Positions 1 to 10,256 of a DNA stretch of 64,000 nt are shown piece after piece; the stretch's first letter is position 1; each line of letters opens with the position of its first letter. The notes under the pieces are model-generated. The model searched no databases and was not told the DNA's origin. It saw only the letters and a program-made list of their open reading frames with translations. Origin of the DNA: Leptospiraceae bacterium (GTDB lineage Bacteria > Spirochaetota > Leptospiria > Leptospirales > Leptospiraceae); assembly GCA_016711485.1 (NCBI GenBank), contig JADJSX010000023.1, positions 1-64,000 on the forward strand. The letters run 5' to 3'. The position numbers and the translations under genes were made by a program.

Positions 1-1444
1 TTCATTGAATTTAAAACACAACGTATCTGTCACTGACATACTACATATTCTGCAGCTGGAAAACACAAGGAATATCTATCCTACTTGCGTTATGGATTGA
101 TTAGCAAGTGAGTTGAAATATTCCTGGAAGATTTTTATTCATAATGACCATATTGATTTTTATTGCAATGAAAAATACCGCAACAAGTCAATGTCAAATA
201 TAAAGTTGAAGGGTTAATAAATAGGAATTGTCATATTCTCCAAAACTTTAGAAGAAAATTCATTTTCACAACGAAAAATACATAATTACTTTAGAAAAGA
301 TGTAATATTTCAAAATTTTAAATAGAGTCAATGGGAAACTCTATGAATGAAAAATTAATAATAGAATATAAAAGAAATAAAATTACCAATGCTTTAGAAA
401 TTTTAAAGATAAAGTCAATGAAAAGAATATAAAAGAGGCTCCAATTTTCGTTTTAAAAATAAAACCTCAAATAATTTTTCAAAAATTATTATTCCAAGAT
501 TTTAATGAATCAAGTATATATTATGGTCTCAAATGGCAACTTTTTGGAAATTCAAATCAAATTTCTCTTTACAAGGGATTGGTAAAATTGTCAAATAATT
601 TTGAGACTCACAAAGCTGAAATAATTGAACTGATAGAAATGAACGACTTAGTAACCCTTTATTTTCCTCATTTTGCTGATAGAAATTAAAAGCAAAAGAA
701 AGAAGTAAGAAAGGTCTACGGATTCTTTTACACTAATTTGTTCATACATTTTACAAGAAAAATATCCCCATTAAGTAACTTAATTAAGAATATATTGAGG
801 CTTTAAAAGAAAGTTTTATTTTTCATTCTTTTGCATTGCTAGATTATATTCTTCTTTTTCAGAAGAGAATGCTAGTTTAGTAAAACATATAAAGAGAATT
901 TTCAAAAGTTCAAACCCAAAATTTTCTGATAGAAATTAATAGATTTAGTTCTTTGGAAGGAAGCAGATACATTAAAAAGAAAGAAGAAAATAAATAAATA
1001 CAAACACATACAGATTATTCTAAAGGAGAAAGTAATTTGACTAAAGATGCTAGTAAAAGAGATATGTGGAAGCAAGGTTATAATGGCAGATGTGATTGTG
1101 ACTGATCAAAGAAATATTCAATTGCGCTTATATATGACAACAAAATACATAATGCTCGATTCTAACTGCAAAGGTATAGATAAAATTGCAAAATTGATAT
1201 TAAGAATTGCAAGAAAAGAAAATGGATAACAGTGGATAACGATTATAGTCGCCTTTATATGAGGATGTTGAAATCAATTCGCCAATTTCGAAAATATTAT
1301 AAACCCATTTCAAAAATTATAGCCGATGTAGACAAATACAGAAAAATCTAATCACAGAAAGGTTTAGCTTGTATAAGTCTAAAAATTTGCACATAACTAC
1401 GAGTAACCATTGTGATAGTGTTTAGTTGTGGAGGAAAAAATATT
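1..1444. other. AT-rich tract without an intact gene
   Basis: No intact gene is recognisable here. A frame without a good start is open from about 432 to 689 on the + strand and ends in HFADRN, and a 60-codon frame lies at 1047-1229. Neither resembles a family I know. The very low GC, many stops and broken frames match the decayed gene that follows, so this is most likely gene debris. Confidence 0.45.
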
Positions 1445-2479
1445 ATGACGATTAATGAATTAAAGAACTTCTTGACGGTTTTTAGAAAACTCCCGCTCGA
1501 AAAAGTTAAAAAATGCAACTTCAAGATTATGTAGGACTCAAAAATAAAGATGCGTTTTGTCAATGGGTTGAAACTAAAACTAGATTGTTAGGAAGTATTA
1601 AAGGACTAACTTCAATAAAATTTGGCATTTATGAGAGAGATTCAAAAGAAACCAAAATTATTTTAATGACAATAAATACTCATGGCTAAAGAATCACGGA
1701 AAATAGGGAAATTGCGTTTAGAAAAGTAAAGAAAATATAGTGACATAATTAAATTATCTGCTTCCGAGTAAGTTTGATATGATCGATGACATTACATTGC
1801 CAGATTTATTTAAATGGAAAGTTGCATTTTTTTGTATTCAAACGAAAGACTCATTCCAATATATAAAAAGGACAGTGTTAGATAAAATTGCCAAACATTA
1901 TGGATTGAAGACTACATCTAAAACGAAAATATCTGAGATTCAAACCCTTATGATAGCTAACAAACTAGCAAACCTTAACGTATATGAATTTATAAGAGCT
2001 ATATAAAAGTTTGGTGAGAAGAAAGAATTAAAAGTATATGAGGCAACAACAAAGAAAAGAATAAATAGAAAAGCATCCCAGAATAAAAAGTATTACTCCG
2101 CAGTTGAGAACAGTTACTCGTTCTTATGTTGCTCAGCAAACTCATAATAAAATACAGGAAGCTCTCAAAAATAAATTAATTAGTAAATACGGCGAAAAAA
2201 AGTAATTTTAGAAGAAAACTTTGTAGATATTAAATTGATTCGTACTGGTTTTTAGGATTTTTACGAAGTGAAATGTGCTTCGTATGCTAGTGAATGTATT
2301 AAGGAAGCCTTAGGACAAATTTTATTATATTCATTAAATGATAACGAGAAGAAAAAAAAAACATTTCGTTGTAGGACAGTATCCGCCTACTTTGAAAGAT
2401 CAGGAATATATTGACTTTATAAAAGAATTTAAAACTAGAATTTGATTATATTCCAATTAGTATTGAATTTGCTGAATAA
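1445..2479 (+). pseudogene. Decayed nuclease-like gene (McrB-like front, PD-(D/E)XK-like end)
   Basis: Read across frames, this stretch gives one protein-like string of roughly 340 residues. It starts at ATG 1445 (MTINELKNFLTVF), continues with QDYVGLKNKDAFCQWVETK and LGSIKGLTSIKFGIYE, then a part ending ITLPDLFKWKVAFF and LNVYEFIRAI. It then runs through a stop at 2004-2006 into a C-terminal part with ENFVDIKLI, DFYEVK and CIKEALGQILLYS, ending IPISIEFAE at the stop 2477-2479. There are several frameshifts and an in-frame TAG at 2253-2255. The Asp, Glu-x-Lys and following helix match the usual PD-(D/E)XK nuclease core. The front part reminds me of the N-terminal region of McrB-type restriction proteins, with less certainty. 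It is dead as it stands. It fits a defence-rich neighbourhood just left of the cassette-like array. Confidence 0.5.
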
Positions 2480-2699
2480 AATGAGAAACTTATTCGGAGT
2501 AGTTATAAAAAAACGGCACATAACACATTCAGTTTCTAAACGCAATAGACTTACGAGAGCCGAATTAGGGAAAGCGGCTAAGATGTATTAACCGGAATAA
2601 ATCCGAAGAAAAATCTCAAAAAGTCTATTGCGGTTAGAAGAGCTTCCCGAAACCGCGTTGTAATGAGACTTTATGCGGGACTATGGGGATTCAAAGTGA

Positions 2700-3908
2700 C
2701 TAGGGAGGTCGGACTTGTTTTTGGATGAGGCTAATGGATACGGAAAGAGCCAATTTTACATACGCTACATAGGAGAATCTTTTTGATCATGGACGCAAGA
2801 ATATCTTTCCATTCTTCCGGTGTAGACTTCTGATTTAAAGAACGATTTAGTTTTTTAAGAAGTGACTTACATAATTCGAGAGAGAGTCTTTGCAGAGATC
2901 GGTTTGCGATGATTCCGTAATGTCTGATTTTAACGAATCCTAATGGAAGGATATGCATAAGAAACCTGCGAATAAACTCTACACATGGTAGAGTCATTGT
3001 TTTGAGTTTGTCATTATCCGCATAATCTTTGTATCTGAATGTTACGGTATTGTTTGTGATTTCTAATATTCTCTGGTTACTGATTGCTATCCTGTGTGTA
3101 TAACGTCCGAGGTATTTAATTACGGAGTCGGGATTTTCAAAAGGTTGTTTTGTATATACGATCCATTTTTTAGAATAGAGGTTTGTTAAAAATCTTTGAA
3201 AATGTGATGGATCATTTAATTCTTCACAACTTTTGGGAATAGTAAGATAACTTCCATGATAGTATTTTTCAAATGAAATAAAAATAATCTCTGAAATAGT
3301 TTTGATAGAACGGGAATCGGCAGAAAGAATTTATCTCTTGAATCGATCCATTTGCCTTTATCCGCAGAAATTCCACCTCCTGTGATTAGAACATGAATAT
3401 GTGGATGATAAGATAAAGTCTGTCCCCAAGTATGTAGAATAGATAAAAACCAGGAATACAATTTAGATACTTTTTATTCTTACTTACCTTTCTTAACGTA
3501 TCCGAGACAGTTTTAAATAAAAGAGAATAGAATATTTTTTTGTTATTTAATATGAGTGAGTTTAATTCACTGGGAAGAGTAAATACGACATGAAAATATT
3601 TCACAGGTAAAATATTCTTATTCTCTTTAACTAACCATTTCTCTTTTCTCAAAACTGACATTTGGGACAATGCCGATTTCGACAGGAATTGTAGGAATTC
3701 TTTTCGAATCCACAGTGACTACATTTATCGACGTGACCACCGAGCGTCTCTGTTCTGCAATTCCTGATCGCATAATACGCTTTTACCTCGTTTCGAGTTA
3801 AAGACTTACCATAGACAGAAAAGAATTCTTTTTCATTTTCCCGAAAACTTCAGCTACTTCGAGTATCCTCTTTCTGACCAACATCTCCTCTTGTTGTGAT
3901 GTTTCCAT
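2700..3908 (-). pseudogene. IS91-family Y2 transposase, frameshifted
   Basis: This is the counterpart of the intact 402-residue transposase at 23430-24638. The protein is broken into three frames (2731-2997, 3216-3461, 3386-3670), but the characteristic pieces remain. These are the histidine motif HPHIHVLITGGG of HUH single-strand transposases, the C-terminal segment LPLGFVKIRHYGIIANRS, and on the 5' side the Cys-rich zinc-binding region around 3660-3760. Several 1-base differences from the other copy explain the breaks. It is presumably non-functional, but it could be mobilised in trans by the intact copy. Confidence 0.8.
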
Positions 3909-4500
3909 TTGCCAGACCTCCCGTCTGTAAAGGATTGGTTAAAATATTGTAATCGTATGTATCTAAAGGACTCTTAATATTCATTAAATCGTATCGTCTG
4001 ACATGTAAATAAATATATGTAGCCTGAGGAGAAAAATGTCCGAGTAGAAGTTGAATATGATGCATATTAACCCTGCTTCAAGAAGATGTGTTGCAAAAGA
4101 GTGTCTTAGAGTATGGACAGAGGCATTCTTTGTTATCCCGCTTTTAAAAGAGCATCCTTAAATGCACGCTGTATTGCACGAACAGAAAAGCTTTTCATCT
4201 TGTTTTTATCTCTTGCGTAAAATAGGTAATCGACAGGTTTATATTCTTGTATGTAATCTCGTAACAATTTCAAAGTAGTGGGAGACAATAGCGCATAACG
4301 ATCTGTTCCACCTTTTCCATCTTTGACAAATATCTGCATTCTGTCTGGGTCTATTTGATTGACCTTTAACTTAGCTGCTTCACTGACTCGAAGTCCTGCT
4401 GAATAGATGAGAGTGAGTATAGTCTTGTGCTTTATATTCCAGGTTAAATTCAAAATAGCCTCCACTTCTGATTTACTTAACACAACCGGTTTACTCTTGG
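3850..4500 (-). pseudogene. Tyrosine recombinase of IS91-like element, N-terminus deleted
   Basis: The sequence matches the recombinase at 24580-25518 but lacks about its first 100 residues, because the reading frame is cut at about 4500 where an internal deletion joins the element's right end. A frameshift near 4067-4133 splits the rest. The C-terminal part keeps the LLLGHFSPQATYIYLHV segment holding the catalytic tyrosine, and the middle keeps AGLRVSEAAKL with its catalytic Arg. As in copy 2, its 3' end overlaps the start of the transposase. Confidence 0.78.
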
Positions 4501-4584
4501 CATAATCCTAAATTAATTTTCTTTACATTCTTCCGTATCGTGGTTGCATTATATTTATCTCGACAACTACCGCAACGCGGTTTT

Positions 4585-4883
4585 GTTCAACTCCGAGTAT
4601 CCACTGCGGAGGTGAACTATGTTCGGAAGCTGTTCACCTCCTTGCTCCAAGCCGGCATAGTTGTATTAGCCACACTTTGTAGTATTTTTGTTGAACTTAT
4701 GCAAGTCCAGTGCCTTCGTTCCGGTCACAAAACTTGCAGAGAAGATAATGCAAGTTTTGCGCCCTACACCTAGTCACGGGACTTGCTAGTATTAGTACGG
4801 CTTGGAGACATGACTTTGAAACTCAAAAGGTGCTACCGCACTTTCGAGTTTCAAAGTCACGTCGGATACTCTTAACGTTATGC
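4585..4883 (+). repeat. attC-like structured repeat, copy A
   Basis: The outer boxes are GTTCAAC (4585-4591) and GTTATGC (4877-4883), with inner boxes GAGTATCC (4595-4602) and GGATACTC (4864-4871), the order seen in integron attC sites (R'', L'', L', R'). Inside are nested inverted repeats. GGAGGTGAAC 4608-4617 pairs with 4632-4641. CTCCAAGCCG 4645-4654 pairs with CGGCTTGGAG 4798-4807 and encloses a GCAAGTCC/GGACTTGC stem. GACTTTGAAACTC 4812-4824 pairs with 4846-4858. The left edge is the IS91-like element. At 299 bp it is far longer than most known attC sites. Confidence 0.6.
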
Positions 4884-4951
4884 GTGATTTTGGCTAAACC
4901 TCAAAAAAAGATTAAAAAATGTATTTGACTTCATATTACATATAAGTCATA

Positions 4952-5623
4952 TTGAAAAAGATGTGGGAAGTTATCCAAACTAGTAATTTTAAAGAGTGGT
5001 ATGATGATTTAGATGAAGATGCCAAGGAAGATATTTTAAGCTCTATTATAATTCTTCAAAATACGGGATTAATTCTTGGAAGACCAAAAGTTGATACTCT
5101 TAAAGGTTCAAAGATTAAGAATTTGAAGGAATTAAGAGTTCAGAGTAATGGAAGACCATTTCGTATATTCTTTCTCTTTGACTCGAAAAAGAATATAGTT
5201 TTACTAACTGGTGGAAATAAACAAAATGATAAGAGTTTTTATAAAGAAAAATATCAGAGTCTGAAAAGATTTATAAAGAATATTTTTCTTCATAGGAGAA
5301 TGAATATGGAAAAGAAAGGAAAGTTAACAAATTTTATTACTCATGCTGAAAAAACTCTTCCTGCATGGAGAGTTAATAGAGCTAAACAAAATGCAAGAAA
5401 AGAAATTTTAAAAATGAAATTAGGAGATTTAAGAAAAGAATTGGGAGTTAAACAGATTGACATTGATGGATTTAGTCAGTCCGCTATTTCTAGACTTGAA
5501 TCTCGAACTGATTTTAAAATCTCTACCCTTATTGACTACATTTCACAATTAGATTTAGAATTGGAAATAACTGTTAGACCAAGAAATTCTAAGAAAAAAG
5601 AATTTGTCCTAGTTAAGGCTTAA
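4952..5623 (+). CDS. RelE/HigB-type toxin fused in frame to its HTH antitoxin by a frameshift
   Basis: Residues 1 to about 100 are a RelE/HigB (phage Gp49-like) mRNA-interferase-type toxin, with the typical segments FKEWYDDLD, LKGSKIKNLKELRVQ, GRPFRIFFLFD and VLLTGGNKQNDKSFYKEK. In the +1 frame the toxin would end naturally as KIYKEYFSS with a TAG at 5293-5295, just before a ribosome site AGGAGA and an antitoxin start. In the frame given here an indel near 5255-5275 carries translation straight on into an XRE-type antitoxin (residues 119-223). Such pairs are classic cassette cargo and stabilise the DNA they sit on. The gene lies alone between attC-like copies A and B. Either the fusion is a real mutation that disables regulation, or it is a sequencing error and the module is an ordinary two-gene pair. 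Confidence 0.8.
   Translation: MKKMWEVIQTSNFKEWYDDLDEDAKEDILSSIIILQNTGLILGRPKVDTLKGSKIKNLKELRVQSNGRPFRIFFLFDSKKNIVLLTGGNKQNDKSFYKEKYQSLKRFIKNIFLHRRMNMEKKGKLTNFITHAEKTLPAWRVNRAKQNARKEILKMKLGDLRKELGVKQIDIDGFSQSAISRLESRTDFKISTLIDYISQLDLELEITVRPRNSKKKEFVLVKA
5306..5623 (+). CDS. XRE-family antitoxin cistron of the RelE/HigB pair
   Basis: This 105-residue protein would start at ATG 5306 (MEKKGKLTNF), with AGGAGA at 5294-5299 seven bases upstream; ATG 5300 is too close to that site. The segment LGDLRKELGVKQIDIDGFSQ, then AISRLESRTD, is an XRE/Cro helix-turn-helix, and LDLELEITVRP is the usual strand after it. Family members bind the toxin and repress the shared promoter. Even if the upstream toxin frame is broken, this cistron has its own start and can be made independently. 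It ends 23 bases before attC-like copy B. Confidence 0.7.
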   Translation: MEKKGKLTNFITHAEKTLPAWRVNRAKQNARKEILKMKLGDLRKELGVKQIDIDGFSQSAISRLESRTDFKISTLIDYISQLDLELEITVRPRNSKKKEFVLVKA

Positions 5624-5646
5624 TTGTCCCAGCGCGCCAAAACCAC

Positions 5647-5942
5647 GCATAACTGCGAGTATCCACTTCGGCGACTCACTAAGCTCGGATGATGTGAGTC
5701 ACCTTGCTCCAAGCCGGCTTAGTTGTTTAAGTGAAAATTTTTAGTATATTTGTCAGACTAATGCAAGTCCAGTGCCTTCACTACTGTCACGAAACTTGCA
5801 GAAAAGAGCAAGTTTGCGCGCCATCCGTTCAGTCACAGGACTTGCTAGTCATACGGTGGCTTGGAGACATGACTTTGAAACTCAAAAGGTGCTACCGCAC
5901 TTTCGAGTTTCAAAGTCACGTCGGATACTCTTAACGTTAGGT
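5647..5942 (+). repeat. attC-like structured repeat, copy B (best preserved)
   Basis: The outer boxes are GCATAAC (5647-5653) and GTTAGGT (5936-5942), with inner boxes GAGTATCC (5657-5664) and GGATACTC (5923-5930). Nested pairs are GACTCAC 5673-5679 with 5694-5700; CTCCAAGCC 5707-5715 with GGCTTGGAG 5858-5866; GCAAGTCC 5763-5770 with GGACTTGC 5838-5845; AAACTTGC 5792-5799 with 5808-5815; and GACTTTGAAACTC 5871-5883 with 5905-5917. Folded, this is a four-way junction: the closing stem, two hairpins and one long compound arm. GTTAGGT fits the attC consensus GTTRRRY. Confidence 0.65.
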
Positions 5943-6027
5943 GCCATTTTATTTTCGACCACGTCGTATTAGGAACGGACGCGGGATATTCCGTTCTAGG
6001 TTTCCTCGAACTCTATGTTATTTTTTT

Positions 6028-7070
6028 TCAATTCTTTTTTAGAAAAAGTGGATTAATTGAAACAAAATTTTTATTGTAAGGCTTCTTGGAGATGATTAAG
6101 GCAACAAGAAGCTTTAAGAGTTTATTGGCAATGTTATTTAGAACAAGGCGTTTGCTCTTACCCTCTGCTACTTTTCTTAGAAAATATTTTTTGTTATTCT
6201 CATCATACCTGCGCGAAGTCATTGATGATAAATACATGAGTTTTCTAAGTGTCCCCTGGACCGACACCGCTTGAAGTATTTTTTCTGCGAATAGATTTGC
6301 CGCTTTCATAAACAAGCGGAACAATCCCGATGTAGGAGGACAGTTCTTTTGCGTTTAAATGTTTATTAAATCCATCTAGCAACAAGAAGATGAGTAGCAA
6401 CAAGAAGATGAGTAGCAAGCATATTGCCTACACCAGGGACAGTTTTTAGATTTTCAATCATCTGTTTGTATTCTGGATCTTTCTGGATTAAAACTTCTAT
6501 CTCTTTATCTATCGTCTTAATATTTTCTTCGCAATTTTTAATCATAGCTTCATATAAAGAAATTGCTTTTTCTGATCGAAAGTTTTTTCTTTCTAAAGCA
6601 TGAAGTGCATTATTTGTGGCAATTCTTTGTTTCGTAAATTGCTCTCTTTGAGCTAAAAATATTGAAATTTCCTCGATAATTTGAGGTTTTGGAGCCCAAA
6701 AATGAAGTTGGTCATAAAAACGATAAGCGTATTCTGCCAATTTGCCGCTATCGATCTTATCACTTTTTTTTGGTGAAATATCAAAGGCTCTTTTTACTTT
6801 GTAAGGATTTTCAACAGCAACACGATATCCTCTTGCCACAAGAAAGGATAATAGTGATTCGCCGTAAACTCCTGTAGCTTCCATACAGATTGCAGCGTTA
6901 CCCTCATCTATGCGGTGACTTTGGAAATCTGCTAACAAGTTTTGGAAGCCGTTAGCAGAGTTCTCAAAGTTTTCAAAAGAAACTAATTTCATATCCTTTG
7001 ATCTAAGAAACGATACTGTAAAATACTCAGATGAGATATCTACTCCAACAAAATTTGTTATCTCTTTCAT
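6028..7070 (-). pseudogene. IS110-family (DEDD) transposase, frameshifted
   Basis: The N-terminal frame, read from ATG at 7070, begins MKEITNFVGVDISSEYFTVS and carries the RuvC-like acidic residues in FVGVDISSEYF, CMEATGVYGE and KSDKIDSGKLAEYA. The later LKTVPGVGNMLATHLL is the Transposase_20 region. A short tandem duplication at 6379-6417 (ATHLLV repeated) and a frameshift follow. The rest, LLDGFNKHLNAKELSSYIG and GTLRKLMYLSSMTSRRYDE, continues in another frame down to 6028. A longer upstream extension to 7187 is open but lacks family similarity, so I prefer 7070. The element sits between attC-like copy B and the restriction enzyme gene and is inactive as sequenced. Confidence 0.85.
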
Positions 7071-7410
7071 GTCCTTGTCTCCAAAATTAAATTGGTAAAC
7101 CAAACACGTGTGAATGAACTTTGTCCATTTTAATGAAATACATTTTCTGCAATCAATAGCTCTATTTAGTTTTATCACATCCAGCAATGGTGCCTTGTTC
7201 GAGAAATAGGTTTTTCCTAACCATCGTGTATAGGCTTAATCCATTACCGGTTTGGCTCTCTACTTCTAGAACTTTTTAAACTTCTAAAAATAGCTACCTT
7301 TTTACTAATGGACGTCCTGTCTCGGAAAGACTTGTAAATTGAATTTAGGGCTAAAAAATTCACTGGTTTTTTAAATCCTCAATTTTATCATTGAATTAGG
7401 AGATATTAGT
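7071..7410. other. Non-coding stretch beside IS110 gene; candidate bridge-RNA region
   Basis: This lies 5' of the IS110-type transposase, which is read leftward. IS110 elements usually encode a bridge RNA in the non-coding end on this side. I see no coding sequence here. The element's exact end cannot be fixed, because IS110 members lack clear inverted repeats. The AGGAG at 7398-7402 belongs to the next gene. Confidence 0.25.
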
Positions 7411-10158
7411 TTGATTAAAGAAGTTGCTGATTTATTGAAATACGTGAAAAGTGAAAGCTCAGAAAGAGCAAACGATCATTTGATATTTCCACTCTTTAGG
7501 AAGGTTTTCTTTAAGGATTCTTTTAAAAAAGAAAATGATGCTAGTGGTGCTGATATTTATATTGAAGGACGAATCATTGTAGAGCTTAAAACAAATCATG
7601 ATGATTGGTGTTCTGGATTTTTTCAAGCTTTGCATTATCAGAAGAAGAGTTTGAATTTCTCAAGCGTTTGTGTAATCTCTCATAATTTTATAGGGCTTTG
7701 GAAATTAAATGACATTCCAGATTTTGCGATTGACCTTTATAAAAAAGCAGAGGCAGTAAAAGCGGCTAGTGAAGTTGGGATCAAAAATTCTAAATCAGTC
7801 AACATTGGACAAAAAAAAGAAATTCTTGGAAAGGCTCTCTTCCTTTTAGATAGAGATAGCATCGAACAAAATGAGCTTTATATCAACGCAGAACTTTCTG
7901 AATTTGTGGATACATTACAAAATTTAGATTCCGTTCGACAACAAATTAATCATCAAAATTTTATAAATAAAATTGAATTACTTAAAAAATTTTTCGATAC
8001 CCCTATGGATGCTGTTCATTGTTTCTATGCAATTGTATCGTATTGGGATATTACAAGTACTGTTCGAGAGGCTAAACCTAGTAAGCCGAACTTTTTAGAA
8101 GTTATAGGAAGAAATGGCAAGCAAGGAAGTGAGGAAGTAGAAATCAATCCTCGCTTTCATAAAGAGTTTATCAAATTTATAGAGAGTCATTATGTTTTTA
8201 CAAATGAGGAAGCTGGAATTAGTATTGATTATTATTTTTCTAGATTTGATGAAGTATTATCAAAAGTAGATCCTGAATATGTAAAGCAACATGGAATCTT
8301 TTTTACCGATATTAATTTGAGTAAGTTTGCTCTTTGGTTTGTTCATTACTACCAAGAAAAGAAATTAGCAGAAAAGTATATCGTATTTGATCCTGCCGGG
8401 GGTTCAGGCAACTTAGTTACTTCTTGGAGAAAAAATCATTTAAAACATAAAATTGTTTCCGAATTACAACCTGATTTATTAAAAACAATTGAAAGGCGAA
8501 TGAAACAAGATGAAATGCATATCCAAAGTGGATTTACCATTATCCCCAAGACTTCTGAGAATCGAGGTTTAAATTTTATAGATAAATCTGCATTGGAATA
8601 TTTAGCTGAAATCGAAAGAGTATTGAATGAGAAAAATCTCAAACTAGATAAACCAATTGCCTATTTACTAAATCCACCTTACAAAAATACAGATGAGAAT
8701 GAAGAAAAAAGAATTGGAAAAGAAGCTGAGTATTTGACGCATCCAACTATCATAGACTTCACCGGAGAAGATGCGGCTAAGGAACGTTATCTTGCATTTC
8801 TAGCGCAAATTATTAATTTATCAGAAACGCAAATTGCGAAAAATCCTGATTTAAAGCCGATGATCTTAATATTTACTCCTACTTCTTGGTTAATTCCTAG
8901 ACCTGCATATAAAGAATTTAGAGAAAAGTTTGATAAATATTTTAAATACGAAAATGGTTTTGTCGTAACAAGTTATGAATTTTTTAAACTAAGCGGTAGA
9001 TTTCCAATTTCCTTTACTATATGGAGTTATAATTATACTGCGAAAGGGAATAAGAATATTATTAAGCTAAATGATTACACCGGTTTAAAGTCCGAGGAGT
9101 TGAACATAAACTGGAATATCCCCTTTGAGGAATTAGACAAGAAAGTTCTAAAAGTATTAAAGGGTTCTAAAAAAGTTTTGTTTAATAATTCACGAGGTGA
9201 TATTAGGGATACGATACCAGAAATTTTAAATTCACGAACGAACCAAAATGAGCGACAACAAATGTATGATTTCAAACGAAGCCCAACTAAGACTGAACTT
9301 GAATCTAAATCTATTTTTGGCGGCTTACCATTAAAAGATAATAGACGTGGAAATATAAAAACATACGGTTCACACGATGGTCAATTTATTGGAATGATGG
9401 ATGATGGCACACCTACAAGAGTAAATCAAGATAAATATAATAGAATGTCTAACTTGTCGGATCGAGTTTGGTTTCGTTTAGACAATGATCTAAAAAGCTG
9501 TAATAAAACAAGGCTCACAAATTCACCGACTGATAAATATAGCTATTGTGCTTATGATTTAAAATCTGCGCATTCATTATTTTCATGGTTTGCCTTAACG
9601 AAGGCGATTAATGGACGTTATCCAATTTGGGCAAACCAATTTGATATATGGGCATCGCAAATTCCAAAGACGAGGGAAAAGTATTTTTACTCTCTCTGTT
9701 TTGCTTTTGGACTTTCTGAAAATAGATGCATAGTTACGAAATTTGAAAAAGATAATCCGGTTAAAGGAGTACCAGAAGTATATGTAGATAATCCGCTCTG
9801 TCCAACAAATCCAGAATCGTTTTGGTCAACTACTCTAGCAAGTTCCATTGATTCAAAATGTAAAAATGCACATGAACTAATTTCACTCATTACAGAATTG
9901 TATAAGGTTTGGAATTTAGAGTATTGCAAAGGTTCTAAAATCGAAAATGTTGGACTTGATAAAGAATCATATTTTAAGTTCTTCGAATACTCTGACTTTG
10001 TAACGCCTTATTCAGGACTCATTCAAATTGAAAAATATGCTGAAATTCATAATGCAGAAAAATTATTATCTATATTTAAAAATATTATAGATAAAACAAA
10101 AAATGTAAAAGAAGAAATTTATCAATTAATAGTAAATGAGTTTAAATATTTTGATTAA
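7411..10158 (+). CDS. Type IIG restriction-modification enzyme (nuclease and N6-adenine methylase in one chain)
   Basis: The 915-residue protein starts at TTG 7411, with AGGAG at 7398-7402 upstream. The N-terminus has a PD-(D/E)XK-like core: Asp48 in GADIYIEG, then Glu58 and Lys60 in IIVELKTN. The middle has SAM-binding motif I (FDPAGGSGN, residues 326-334) and the catalytic NPPY motif (421-424) of gamma-class adenine methylases. The C-terminal third, beyond about residue 550, is the expected target-recognition region. One chain with cutting, methylating and specificity parts is the type IIG layout (Eco57I-like). It would cut foreign DNA that lacks the host methylation. It looks intact, lies on the + strand between an IS110 remnant and attC-like copy C, and reads as cassette cargo. 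The recognition sequence cannot be told. Confidence 0.85.
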   Translation: MIKEVADLLKYVKSESSERANDHLIFPLFRKVFFKDSFKKENDASGADIYIEGRIIVELKTNHDDWCSGFFQALHYQKKSLNFSSVCVISHNFIGLWKLNDIPDFAIDLYKKAEAVKAASEVGIKNSKSVNIGQKKEILGKALFLLDRDSIEQNELYINAELSEFVDTLQNLDSVRQQINHQNFINKIELLKKFFDTPMDAVHCFYAIVSYWDITSTVREAKPSKPNFLEVIGRNGKQGSEEVEINPRFHKEFIKFIESHYVFTNEEAGISIDYYFSRFDEVLSKVDPEYVKQHGIFFTDINLSKFALWFVHYYQEKKLAEKYIVFDPAGGSGNLVTSWRKNHLKHKIVSELQPDLLKTIERRMKQDEMHIQSGFTIIPKTSENRGLNFIDKSALEYLAEIERVLNEKNLKLDKPIAYLLNPPYKNTDENEEKRIGKEAEYLTHPTIIDFTGEDAAKERYLAFLAQIINLSETQIAKNPDLKPMILIFTPTSWLIPRPAYKEFREKFDKYFKYENGFVVTSYEFFKLSGRFPISFTIWSYNYTAKGNKNIIKLNDYTGLKSEELNINWNIPFEELDKKVLKVLKGSKKVLFNNSRGDIRDTIPEILNSRTNQNERQQMYDFKRSPTKTELESKSIFGGLPLKDNRRGNIKTYGSHDGQFIGMMDDGTPTRVNQDKYNRMSNLSDRVWFRLDNDLKSCNKTRLTNSPTDKYSYCAYDLKSAHSLFSWFALTKAINGRYPIWANQFDIWASQIPKTREKYFYSLCFAFGLSENRCIVTKFEKDNPVKGVPEVYVDNPLCPTNPESFWSTTLASSIDSKCKNAHELISLITELYKVWNLEYCKGSKIENVGLDKESYFKFFEYSDFVTPYSGLIQIEKYAEIHNAEKLLSIFKNIIDKTKNVKEEIYQLIVNEFKYFD

Positions 10159-10185
10159 AAGTAATTGAGGATGCGCTAGATTACT

Positions 10186-10202
10186 CCCGACATCGTGTCG
10201 GG
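10186..10202 (+). terminator. Small hairpin after the restriction gene
   Basis: CCCGACA-TCG-TGTCGGG is a perfect 7-bp stem, 27 bases after the stop of the restriction gene. No T-run follows, so termination is uncertain. A close relative (12773-12790), including the following GACTGGTT, precedes attC-like copy D, so it may be part of the repeat module instead. Confidence 0.35.
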
Positions 10203-10256
10203 ACTGGTTTTAGTTGAGCGTAAGTTTATCATTGGTTCGCTCGTGTTTAAAACTGA

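Larger units (their letters stand above)
2515..4584 (-). mobile_element. IS91-like element with tyrosine recombinase, degenerate copy 1
   Basis: This is nearly identical over its length to the better copy at 23243-25678, but internally deleted and frameshifted. The left edge reads GGCACATAAC then ACATTCAG. The right edge ends in CGCAACGCGGTTTT next to GTTC, the sort of tetranucleotide IS91 elements insert beside. It carries remnants of a Y2 (HUH) transposase and of a tyrosine recombinase. About 350 bp present in copy 2 between roughly 25239 and 25590 are missing here. It abuts the first attC-like repeat directly. Confidence 0.8.

Noticed and set aside
5731..5972. Two open frames of 66-67 codons
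   Set aside because: They lie entirely within attC-like copy B, and related frames appear in copies A and C because the repeat sequence is shared.
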